This document shows, piece after piece, positions 12,446 through 22,564 of a stretch of DNA of 64,000 bases. A program made the position numbers and the translations under genes. Numbering within the stretch: the first letter of the stretch is position 1; each line of letters starts with the position of its first letter. A model generated the notes under the pieces. The model worked only from the letters and a program-made list of their open reading frames with translations, searched no databases and was not told where the DNA came from. Source of the stretch: Selaginella moellendorffii. Taxonomy: Eukaryota; Streptophyta; Lycopodiopsida; Selaginellales; Selaginellaceae. Where the stretch lies: the NCBI RefSeq assembly GCF_000143415.4, contig NW_003314267.1, positions 1,952,185-2,016,184 of the forward strand, in the 5' to 3' direction.

Positions 12446-13181
12446 GGAACCAAGAACACGGCGCACAAAAATGATAGACTTAGGAATGAGTTCGAGAATT
12501 CAAAAATAACACACGCTTGAACGTCACATCAAATCCTCTGACAAACCAGATCTTATGATTCCTCTGACAAATTTCAAACTAAGTAGCTTCTAGACTTTGC
12601 TGTCGGAGGTTGAACTTTGTCACATCATGTCCTTGCCTCGATCCAGCTGTGCCATGTCAGTGATTCGAACTTTGCCATGCCATGTCAGCGATCCGCGCCA
12701 AGATTATTCGCCGTGTAAAGGAATAATTATGCTGTGTGTGTATGTCCATTTATGGCAATATAAGGCCACACGCCATTCAAAGAATAATGCTAGTCGAGCA
12801 TTTTTTGGTGCATTTTTGGGTTCAAAATTGCATAAGCCCACATGCTATAAAGTTTACCTGTACCAAAAATAGAAACAACTTTATTTACTTGGGAATTTAA
12901 GTGGTTGAGGCATTTTTAAACTTACAAACACATGCCCTACACATTCCTTTGGTTGCTTAAAATTCAAAAATATTATAAACCTTTCTTTTTGCATTTTCAA
13001 TGTTTTCAATTATGGTTTTTGATTTTCGCAGGACCAGCCTAGTAATCTATTTGCATCCCGTCATGTTTATAGCTAGCTTTCATTTGTCCCCTTCGCTAGC
13101 CTGAGATACATCTGCTCGGCATCTGCCTCTTACAACATTTGCCCAGAAAGGGCATCTTTCTTCACGCAGCATTTGCCACAT

Positions 13182-13207
13182 GTTTAGGGTTAGGGTTTAG
13201 GGTTTAG
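13182..13207 (+). repeat. Interstitial telomere-like repeat
   Basis: About three and a half units of TTTAGGG (one shortened to TTAGGG) sit in the divergent spacer. This is the plant-type telomere unit, but the run is far too short to be a telomere. Confidence 0.8.
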
Positions 13208-14099
13208 CAATTCAGTAGCTTGATAAACATGCAAATACAGAACTTGATGCAAAATCCTTTGATATGTCACAATGCCCCTAGGACCATAAACACATTTCAA
13301 TAGAGAGGGTCCTTTCATTTCATAACTCCTTACGTAGATCTTGGTGAAACCAGAGTTAGTGAAGTTGGTTTCTTATGATCCCACATCTGATTGTGATGTC
13401 CCTTTGCAGTGTCGATGGAAAGGTCAATGCACAACAAACTGTAGAATCTTGGAGCAAAATAACGGTCGGATCTATGGCAAATGCCCCTGAAACATTGTAA
13501 GGCTTGTGTGGTCTCATGTGGTGTCCGATCAAGATGCTTCTTTGCAGGGTCATCAAGAAGGACATTGTATACCATTCTGTAAAATCTAGTTGCGATCTAA
13601 CGGTTGGATCTCCAGAAAACTCAAAACAATCTTGCGCGTGTTAGAATATTCTAGGAATATACTCCTATGTGCCCCTGAAAATGGCATGCGGCCCCACGCC
13701 ATTCAAGAGATAACGCCAGATGACGCCGAGCATTTTTTGGTGCATTTTTTGGGATCAAAATTGCATGAGCCCACACGCTTGAACGTCACATCAAATCCTC
13801 TGACAATTTATTTAGCTAAACATCTGGCATTTTTGGAAATACAAGATGCTTTGGAATATCCAATCATGCATGGTATAAATATAGCGAGGGTATTAAATGA
13901 TATCCCAATCATGATCTTTCTTTTGGATTTCGCATGCATGCAGTCCGAGGAATGATGACGTTGCGGATTTCTTTTGGATTTCACGCATGCACGCGGCGAT
14001 CCAGAAATTAATGGTGGCGCCCAAGTCCAAGGAATGATGACGTGGCAGGATTACCAACCGTCGTGACATTTCGCGCGTGTGAGGTTAGGTTTTGCATTT

Positions 14100-14240
14100 T
14101 GCTTCGTACTCGCGCTCGCACACTCGCGCTCGCATCGCGCTCCCACTTCTCTACAGGTTTCTCGTGTGCATCGGCGTCCACTCGCACTTGCATCACACTC
14201 GCGCTCGCATCGCGCTCGTGTGCATCGGCGTCCACTTCAA
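14100..14240. repeat. CTCGC-rich minisatellite upstream of the plus-strand gene
   Basis: Repeated CTCGCGCTCGCA-like units are present, plus a duplicated GTGCATCGGCGTCCACT (14166 and 14219). The tract lies 190-330 bp before the ATG at 14429 and mirrors the tract at 12282-12445. Confidence 0.75.
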
Positions 14241-14428
14241 GACACACCCAGTTTGTAACTTCGCCGCCAACTCCGCCGCCCACTCCACGCAGCCCACTTG
14301 GCGTCCCGGGAGATTTCAACGCCACTCTCCAACTGTAAGTGGCAGAGTAGCCTTGCTGCTACGATCCGCTGCACACACAGTGCACATTCGCTAGCGAGTC
14401 CGGTTGTCACGCCTCCATTCGGCTTCAA

Positions 14429-17400
14429 ATGGTAAGTCTTTTAGGCCAAGTAGAAAATGGCATGAGGCCACATGCCATTCAGTAGCAACATTGGCATGCA
14501 CCGATTGGGCTCTCGAGTGCAGTCCGGTTATAGATGGCGTGTAGCCTCATGCCATCTTAGGATGCAGCCTCAAGACATCTGATGCAGTGGTGAATGGCGT
14601 GTGGCCTCACGTTATTTCCAGCTGCTAGCTTTTCATCTGTCAGCTCTAATTGTTGTGCATTTCTGAACAGGCGAGGAATTGCATTCTTCTTCCAGCCACT
14701 GTCAATGTGGATGCAGAGAAGGGGGAGGAGCTCACCAGTTGGACTTTCGGGATGGAAGGCGAGGATCTGAGGCTGTACAACACAGATGGTGGGAGAAAAG
14801 AATGCATGGGGATCCTCATCCAAGTGACAGACACTCCATGCAGTTCCATGCAAGAATATGGATTGGCACTTGTGGTAGAGACAGCGTCTGCCTTCAAGAT
14901 CCACCTTGCACATCCTAGCGGCTTCCCGGAGGGGGGTAGCAGCTATGACGAATTCCTAGAGGGAGCTAGGGAGAGGTTGTCCAGGAGGCCCACAATTTCA
15001 AAGATGCTGCGGGTCTATGAAGATCACATGGAATCCACGGACCTCACCTACGGCAATGTTCAAAAACTATATTCCAACATTGAGCCGTTGAGAGTGCCTC
15101 CAGTTCGCGAAGCGAAGGGGAAGGGGGTCGATCTGGAAACTACCCCGAAGCAGAAAAGGGTGGTCAAGCTCAAGCCGACGTCCGACTCTCCTCCAAAAAA
15201 GAAGCTACTCGGTGATGCCATTGCCTCGGGTTCGAACACTACACCCACCAAAAAGAAGAGCCGCAAAGAGCAGAAAGAGCAAGAAGAGGCAACAAAAATC
15301 GTCGCAGATAATAGTACTTGTTACTATTCCAACAAAGTATATACAATCGACGTGAGCTGTATCGACATCCAAAGCAAATACAACCACAAGCTAGTATCTG
15401 ATGAGTGGGTGGAGAAACTGAAGCAGAAGATGCTGGCAAGTCCAGTAACACCCGACATCGCAGATGTGATCCCCTACTACCGAACAATGAAGGGCGAGAC
15501 GAGGTTTCCAGACTTGATCAATAGGAAGGTGTTGGACGATCAGAACATCCGGTTCTATGCCGTCTCCGGGCAGCATTCTAGCTTGGCGATGCAAGAGATA
15601 GTTGTGGATATTATGGTGGGCGAGGAGGTGAAGAAAGTCTTCAAGACAAGAGTTGTCCACCTGATAAATGGCAACTCACCCCTCCGATCTATCATATACA
15701 TCTCCCACGCGCAGAATGTCAAGCAAGAAACGTGCTACAAATCGGGTCTACACGAGACATTGGCACGAACACGGAAGCTCTGGGTTCAACTGAAGAAGCC
15801 ACAAAAACCAGGACAAGGACGTGCACTAGCAACTAGCGCCTTGCAGGTAAGCCTCGTTGCATGTGGCATAGCATGTGGCCTCACGCCATTTCCATTGTAG
15901 GAATTCTTGAGTCTTCTCTCGAAAACACTGGGGGTCAATGACACACTCAGCATCCATAACATTCTACTCGCGACAAAAGTTGTTTTTGACAAATGGGTAG
16001 ATGTGCTGAGGAGGTACCATGACGGGGAGTTACTAAACTCAATGGGTGTGGAGGACGGCAAGAAGCCCAATGATTTGAAGCTCAACGCTTTGCGTTTCTC
16101 GCGGTCTCTAGACGACGACGACCTTCTGACAGTGGCTAATGCTCTTCTACGTGGTGAGGTAGTCTTCAACAAGACCAAAATGACTCCCGGCCATATTGTG
16201 ACATACGAGGACTTATGCATGACTCTGAGAGCTTGTGCGCTATTGAAGGATTGGATCTTCGAGCAAGTGGCCATGGAGAGGGTGAGCATCGACACCACGC
16301 AAGAGATGATGGAAGCGCTGGATTTGTCAAATGAAGACATCGACGAGTACGTGAAGGGGGCCCCCAAGTTCATCGATCTGCTGCGGGATGCCACGAAAAG
16401 TAAAGCTGAGAAGTTGGATCAGTATCCAAATTTCATTAAGAGTGATGTCGACCGCCGGCTTCAGAAACAGCTCAACCCCGCAGCAGAGGCCTATCGAGAA
16501 CCTTACCGGGTATACTTGAATTCGGATGAGGATCAAAGGTGGAGGAGCATCGTTTCCTGCGGAGATGAGCAGGTCAAGAACATCTTTTGTGTGATGGACT
16601 TCACAAACGAGGAGATCACTCATGCAGACGAAGTCAGCTCCATCATTGACTTAATGGTGGGACTTGCGGAGGTGGAATCTTCAGTCCACTATATGAACTA
16701 CGACTCCGAATCCTATCACAGGTTCTGGAAGGCCTTGAACGAGGTGAAGGCTCGGTTGAAAGGCAAGGAGATGCGGGAGATCCATGGGATAATGGCTAAG
16801 AAGAAGATACCGACGAATGTCCGCATCTTCACACTCGCCCTTGTTATTGGTCTTGCAGCAGAGTGGGACTGGAGTGACTTCCCAGCTTCGCTCGACAAGG
16901 CCGATCGAATTGATCTGAAGGAGGTCAATTTACCCGTGCCTGAGGAACTGAAGACGGCTATGGAGCTTTCGAATCCAAAGAAAGCTCTAGGTGCAGCATG
17001 GGAAATGCTCAGCTGGGTCTTCAATGCAATAGCAGGTGGGTCACCTGCTTCCGACTCCAAGGGCAAATGCGTTGTCGAGTACAACTGCGGCGGACTATTC
17101 TTTCGAGCCGCACTACTCAAGGGTGTCCCGTGTGTTGCGGTGACAAACTCCATTGAAGAGGTGACTTCAATGGAGCATATAATTACAGTTGCCAAAGAAA
17201 AACAGTATCTTCTCTGCGAACCTGGTGAGTACGCACTTTAAGTTTAAATGTTATCTCACAAGCTCTGTATGCAGGAGCGTGGCCACCCCCAGATGCTGAA
17301 ACGGCGTTAACAGCTACTGTTGAAGATACCCATGTTAGGCCGAGCTCACAACCTGCACAAGGTAAGGTCACGTGAGGCCTCACGCCATTTTGATTATAGA

Positions 17401-19991
17401 TCGTTGTGAATATTCAGACACGAGGACTGAAAAGCGCACTGAAGGTGCGTCGAAGAAGGACAAACAGACAAGCAATAGGAAAAAAGGAGGTACAAATTAT
17501 ATTTGCAATGGCGTGTGGTCTCATGCCATTCCTTGCAAGAGACACTTCTTCAAAGGCAAAACAGGCAAGCACCAGCCAAGCTCAAACTGACAGTGGTCAT
17601 AAAAAGCGAAAGCACGTTGGACAGTCGTCGGGATCAGAGGCGTTTGATTCGAAAAGGAAGAAGGGCAACGAAAAGATGATAGGTAATGCCTCGCGGTTAT
17701 GGCGTGTGTGCTCATGCCATTCATTGCAGATCAAGGGCTGAGTGAAAGCAGGCAGTCACCACCTCCTGACTCAGATTCCTATGGCGGACTCCCCTTCCCC
17801 AATCTCAATGGAGAGGTACAATGGATGAGGGATGCTTTTCAAGTCAGGGCCACGTTTTTCTCATTTCATCGTCTTCGAAGGGTGCAAGAACGTGCAGAAA
17901 CCATGTTAAGACAGTCAGGTGAGGATACGGTCCTAGGTCACGCACTAAAACAGGCTATGGATGTCTTGTATTTTGAGATGGAGACTCGGCCAGATGATTT
18001 TCCCAAGATGGTCCTGGAAGAACAAGCCATCCAGCTTGAGCAGCCTATGGAAGAAATGCAGGAGGGGGATGAGGAGCCAGAGAAAGATAATGAGCAGGAA
18101 GAGCAGAAGGACGAAGAGGAGGACAAAGAAGAGGAGGACGAAAAAGAGGAGGACGAAGAGGACTTGGATGGTCCTCACAATGGTGACGATCACAATAACG
18201 ACGATGGCCAGCCTGAGGTGGCCAAAGAGCAGCGGAGGAAGGTCATACAAGACAAACCATCAGGTAAATAATAGTACATCCATTCCTAACCTTTTACCAT
18301 TTCTAACATTGTCCATGTAGGTCGCAGAGCAAATGGTAAGTAGAGATTATTCAGTTGAATTTACAAACTCTAGCCTTTAGTGTCGAGGAAGGATAGTGCC
18401 AAGCAAGGGTCGAAACGTATGTCCAATCCTTTAGAATCAGCAGTGCGCCCAAGTGATATTAGTCCTAGTTCCTCAATAGCAGTTGATGGTAAATACAGTA
18501 TAGTCAATTCAATGTGCTAATGAGTTTGTTTTTAGTAGCACGGGAGGATACCATCTCAATCGAAGGGAGATATTTGGACATGCATATGGATCCGCCAGTG
18601 GACTCTACTTGCCTACAAGAGTCATCAAAGCTGGTGGAGGCTACTATCCATATCAACACCAAGCAAGCTGACCACGCTCCACTTGATGCTGCCCATACCA
18701 CTGAGTCAATCTTGTCCACGTATCCAACTGACGGTGACCAGGTGCCATTGGACCCGCATGAGGCCGCCCCAGCCACTGAGCCGGTCGTATCCCCATTTCC
18801 AACAGACTCAACGTGTGCCCAATCGTCTGACTACGCGCCGTTGGAACCTCCCTACACCGCCCCGTCCACTTTGCCAACGGAGGCACCAGCTGAAATGGCG
18901 TGTGATCACACGCCATCGGAACCACCCCATGCCACTGTTGAGCCAGTTGTACCAGAGTCTACAGCTGAAATGGCATCTGCCCACACGCCATCGGATGCGA
19001 TTGACCCCACATTGCAGAGGAGAGTATTTCCGCCCTTCACGTTTCCTCGACCAAAACCCTCTCAACGACCATCGGGAGCACCATTCGCTAATATTGTAGA
19101 TGGTAAAATTGATTTGTACCATTTTTTATGCTGACGCATTTCATTTCAGAGTCACGGCGAAGGTACTGTATCGTTTTTGATCTGAACGGTGTCCTTTTCT
19201 CCCATGAGCGTGGCTCGTCCTCGAATGTCACTGCACCCTCCAAAGCCTGCGGTCGCAAGTTGGTCAAAAGAGACAGATTCACATTAATCACACGGGAGAA
19301 ACTGTGGGATCTAATAATGACCATGCGACACTTAAAACAGAGGGCCGGGTTCAATTTGCAATTGGGAGTTTGGACATCCATGATGCCCCACAATGCATTA
19401 ACGTTGCTACAGATGATGCACGATCAGACGCGAGTAATATTACCATTTGACTTTCTCCTAATGCAAGAGGATTGCTTGACTATGGTCCATGTGAGGGGTA
19501 GCAAGCCCATCTTCGTCAAGCCAGAGGCTGTAGTAATGAACCGGACTGCTAGGTCAAGTGAAATCCTCATCATCGATGACTCGCCAATTAAAACTGCAGC
19601 GAACACGCACACATATGCAGTGCACCCCATCTCTTGCAGTATAGAAACTAGGGAGAAGAAACCATATGTTTTGGGGGACCTTGCAAAACAGCTTGGAGCG
19701 ATGGTGATAGAGAACCGGCCAGTCCAGGAGGTGGCTGCAGAAATCAACCAAATGGCAGATGGAACGGTATATCAGAAGCCATTTGATTGGACAGACACTA
19801 GTCATCATTTATGGCATGTATATTGTCTAGCCAAGCACTATCCACATCTCCATAATCTGCTCAACCGGATGGGTTCTTCGACCACTAAACATGAGCGTGG
19901 ACGTATTAGAGAAGAGATGGCATTACTATTGGGTTTAAATCCTGATAGTGTGGAGAGTGATGAAATTCCAAGATTATTGTATAGGCGTTAG
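14429..19991 (+). CDS. Transposon-encoded ParB-like / methyltransferase-like / HAD phosphatase-like fusion protein
   Basis: Exons as read: 14429-14431 (ATG only), 14671-15846, 15901-17224, 17275-17361, 17400-17489, 17542-17682, 17730-18263, 18321-18335, 18381-18488, 18536-19102, 19150-19991. The sum is 4,887 nt, an uninterrupted 1,628-aa frame. About residues 299-308, VSGQHSSLAM resembles the GxHR box of ParB-like domains. About residues 780-820, CVVEYNCGGLFFRAALLKG resembles the motif I region of N4/N6 DNA methyltransferases (DPFCGSG...), but no DPPY box is visible. Residues 1047-1090 are almost all acidic. From about 1350 a HAD/NIF-type domain follows, with IVFDLNGVLF (second motif I Asp is Asn) and ILIIDDSPIKTAAN. 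Nuclear-type KKxK stretches occur near 180-215. Introns 1, 2, 4, 5 and 6 contain palindromes; intron 4 is only 38 nt. Domain names are tentative; the open frame is solid. Confidence 0.75.
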
Positions 19992-20430
19992 AGGCAAAAA
20001 ATAACAATCTGAGATGGCATGTATTTATTTAAAAATGTAACTTATTATGGCATGGGGTTCCATGCCATTGTATTAATATTAAAAGACAATTCTTTGAGAG
20101 GATTTGCATTATACTAGAAGTGTTACAGCATGTTATTGGAAGTCTACGAAGTTGTTTTATTAATAAGGGGAAAGTAAAGATTGAATGGGGACTTGGGCTC
20201 CACCTAGACTCGGAGCAACTGAGCCAATATTAAAAGGATGAAAAGAAATTGAACGACGATGACAAGGAGAAGAGAGAGGTGAAGCAGTGGCAGGGGGAGG
20301 AGAAGTGATTGAGTAGACATTTCCTTGTTTAAAATAAAATGGTATGTGCCTCAATGCAGTTGAATTTTGTTATATTTATATACTATATAAAGGTTTGGAA
20401 ACCTTATTTTACAAGTGGGATAATGACAAT
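19992..20430. other. 3' flank of the plus-strand transposon gene
   Basis: No coding frame is supported. The stretch contains one palindrome (20047-20069, ATGGCATGGGGTTCCATGCC) and runs to the right terminal repeat. It probably includes the 3' untranslated region. Confidence 0.5.
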
Positions 20431-20454
20431 TCCCACTTTAACGAAATAGAGCTT
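20431..20454 (-). repeat. Right terminal inverted repeat of the 12-kb transposon
   Basis: Reverse complement of the left end; the + strand ends GAAATAGAGCTT. It is followed by CATA at 20455-20458, the second copy of the target site. Confidence 0.85.
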
Positions 20455-20498
20455 CATAGCCAATTTAACATTTTACAAACATCACGAATATGCTCTTC

Positions 20499-21600
20499 CT
20501 ATGTCCCCTTTGAGTGGATCAAAACATCATCAATGAAGTCAACAATCACATCTGGTATATCACAAAGAACCTCATTTGTCATCCGCTGGAAAGTTGTTAA
20601 AGTATTCTTCAAACCAAATGGCATCACCAAGAACTCGTACAAACCAAACAGTGTACAAAAAGTATTCTTAGAAATATCTTTTTCAGCCATTGATACTTGC
20701 CAGTACTTAGAAGCAAGATCTAGCTTGGTGGACCAATGACTTCGCCACAGACAATCCAAAAGATCAGCAGTGTGAGGAAGAGGGTACACATCCGGGATCA
20801 TCACTTCATTTAATGGACGATAGTCAATGCAGAAATGAATACTCTCATCAGGCTTCGTCACAAGATGAAGTTCATATGCCCAAGGACTCCACAACTTTCG
20901 AATAACACCCTTCTTCAATATCTCCTTGATGTTTTCACGTAAAATCTTGATCTCTTTGGGTGACCAATGACGAACAGGAACCTTGATTGGATGAGCATCC
21001 CTAGTTGGAATCGGATGATGGGTGGCAATCTTGGCCCCGGACAATAGGTTAAATTCAAAAAGATTAGAATACTCCTTCATGAGCCGGTTAATTGCTATAG
21101 CACAAAGATTGTCGAAGGGATCAGAAAAGGAAAGAGCAGAACAAGACAGAAACATAGGAGGAAATAATGGGGGGACAAAAGTAATGGAAGCAAAGGTAAA
21201 AGCAGAGGGACAAAGAAGTACGGAAATGACAGGAATGGATGAAATATAAAGAAGTATGAGAGAAGGGGGAAAAGCCTCAAAGTCACACTTGGCATGATTG
21301 CATTGCAACCAATCCATACCAAGGATGAGGTCAAAAGTTTGACTCGGCACCACCTGCAATGACTGCAACCCAAGCTTGAGATCACCCACACACACCACTA
21401 AGTCCACCTCATCCCATGCACATGCGTACAACCGTTGCCATAAAGAATGAAAACTAGCTCTGCCGCATGATGCAAATGTAGACAGTAACATGTGGCAACA
21501 GGTCGAGCAATAAAAGATAAACTTAAATCTGTATCAACTAACATGGATAGGATAAAAGGAGACCTCTTATTATAAAAATGAGCTTGGAAAGTAAACACTG
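20499..21600 (-). pseudogene. Gypsy aspartic protease and reverse transcriptase (first part)
   Basis: Read on the minus strand, a protease trace SMLVDTDLSLSFIARPVAT (canonical DTG reads DTD) leads into FDLILGMDWLQCNHAKCDF. The RT follows: SPWAYELHLVTKPDESIHFC, IDYRPLNEVMIPDVYPLP, KLDLASKYWQV, YEFLVMPFGLKNTLTTFQ and VDFIDDVLIHSKGT. The frame closes at a TAG just after the FIDD box, and the RT is cut by the 12-kb transposon about 45 bp further on. The continuation is at 7690-8412. Confidence 0.85.
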
Positions 21601-21779
21601 GATGAACTAATGCCGAGTGAACCTCTTGATGATACTCTGAAAGAAAAATAGAGGAGTCACTAACTTATTCATGCAAGGTCCCTCTGTTACTTGTGTGACT
21701 CCTCGTTTTCCAGATGCACCTCGGTGTCTAGACCTTCCAGTGCAATAACACCAACAGGACGTTGTTGACGCCAAAGTCT

Positions 21780-22420
21780 TCACCCAGGAAATGGAGGTCG
21801 CCAATCCGGAAAATGCTGACAACACCGATAAATATGACCAACTTCATCACACGCCCAGTAGTGAACATCACGGCTATGACCACATCCTCGCCTTTGTCTT
21901 GAACTCGAGCAACAGTAGCATCAACCTCCATTGGAACAAGATCATCGCCCACAAACGAATGCCAAATTGCATCACTAACTCAGATGGCCCTTGATGAAGA
22001 CGATATAATTATTGAAAGGCATCATCACAATCATCAGCATGTCTAAATGCGCATTTGAAGACGTCCGGGAGAACACTCCAATCCCTACAAATGGTTGCAC
22101 TCAAACCATTGTACCATTACAGCACCATCCCTTAGAGACATGTGGGAAACTCATGTAAACGTTGAGCATCATCCCAAGAATGATATGTGGCATTCACCAT
22201 GAAGTGATCGAACCAATGGTACACATCATCCCCAGGATTCCCACGAAATAACTTTGGCCAAACAGGAGGATTGGCACCAAGAGCTGAAGGAGTTGTACCA
22301 CGTGCCATGAATGCTGCCATCAACTGAGTTTGGTTGTTCAGTTGCAAAGTGCATGGCATCAAGCAATTGCACCAACTGCTGCTCTAGAGTTAGAGGAGGA
22401 GACTGTTGCTCTACCATGAA
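21780..22420 (-). pseudogene. Gypsy gag remnant with degenerate zinc knuckle
   Basis: The minus strand reads MVEQQSPPLTLEQQLVQLLD and, in another frame, PPVWPKLFRGNPGDDVYHWF, typical of gypsy gag. Near 21840 a zinc-knuckle trace reads YWACDEVGHIYRC, in which the first Cys seems replaced by Tyr. Frame changes and stops break the gene. Confidence 0.65.
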
Positions 22421-22564
22421 GATGAATGAAAAGAAAAGAGCAAAAGAAAGGAAATGAAAGAAAACTAGAAGGAAAAGGAGATCTAGAGAATGGAAAAGCT
22501 AAATCTAAACTAGAATCCTGAAAGGAAAGAACAAAAGAAAGGAAATGCCCCTCATCTCCACCAA

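Larger units (their letters stand above)
11929..14428. promoter_or_regulatory. Divergent spacer between the two transposon genes
   Basis: This 2.5-kb spacer separates the 5' ends of the two genes and should hold both promoters. It contains five palindromes (12004, 12073, 12171, 12751, 13680). A leader intron of the minus gene seems to end just before its ATG. About 35 bp, including CGTCACATCAAATCCTCTGA, occurs at 12511 and again at 13771. A segment around GAGCATTTTTTGGTGCATTT occurs near 12797 and 13729. A diverged repeat of about 110 bp is seen at 13370-13480 and 13520-13610. No convincing coding frame lies within it. Confidence 0.55.
8716..20069. repeat. Interspersed palindrome family of the transposon (consensus ATGGCRTGNGGCCNCAYGCC)
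   Basis: Copies or half-copies begin near 8716, 8776, 10109, 10165, 12004, 12073, 12171, 12751, 13680, 14456, 14533, 14593, 15862, 17366, 17507, 17698, 18893, 18969 and 20047. The copy at 12073-12092 is a perfect 20-bp palindrome, TGGCATGAGGCCTCATGCCA. Others vary mainly at CA/CG positions in the arms, as expected if CpG sites mutate. Two more copies (22752, 22926) are in the short relative in the gypsy LTR. They are unevenly spaced and have no constant spacer. Most lie in introns or between genes; two are in coding sequence of the plus-strand gene. Likely roles are binding sites for an element-encoded protein or hairpins. I saw no copies outside the two related elements, but I did not search exhaustively. 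Confidence 0.85.
8417..20454. mobile_element. 12-kb DNA transposon nested in the gypsy RT gene; two divergent genes
   Basis: Both ends carry a terminal inverted repeat beginning AAGCTCTATTTC (right end read in reverse complement), with one mismatch in the first 24 positions. The element is flanked by CATA at 8413-8416 and CATA at 20455-20458, a 4-bp target duplication. It splits the gypsy RT: the frame reads up to the box after FIDDVLIHSK on one side and resumes on the other. Inside are a decayed transposase-like gene (minus, 8862-11928), an intron-rich intact-looking gene (plus, 14429-19991) and a 2.5-kb divergent spacer. About 19 palindromic motifs are spread along it. A 4-bp target and D-D-D type motifs recall the Sola superfamily, but I cannot confirm that assignment. 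Confidence 0.85.

Noticed and set aside
12183-12468. Overlapping small Cys/Ala-rich frames
   Set aside because: All arise from the 12282-12445 minisatellite.
14042-14394. Ser/Arg-rich open frames upstream of the plus-strand transposon gene
   Set aside because: They read CTCGC minisatellite DNA in several frames at once, with no family signal. The ATG at 14429 followed by a spliced exon is a better start.
14650-15900. Separate 416-aa gene ending at 15900
   Set aside because: The last 18 codons are a 54-nt GT-AG intron containing a palindrome. Removing it joins the frame to 15901-17224.
17938-18250. Minus-strand hydrophobic or Ser-rich frames
   Set aside because: They are the antisense of the acidic stretch of the plus-strand gene.
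8716-20069. Palindromes as a CRISPR-like array
   Set aside because: The copies are irregularly spaced (tens to thousands of bp), palindromic, partly in coding DNA, and within a eukaryotic transposon. There are no constant spacers or cas genes.
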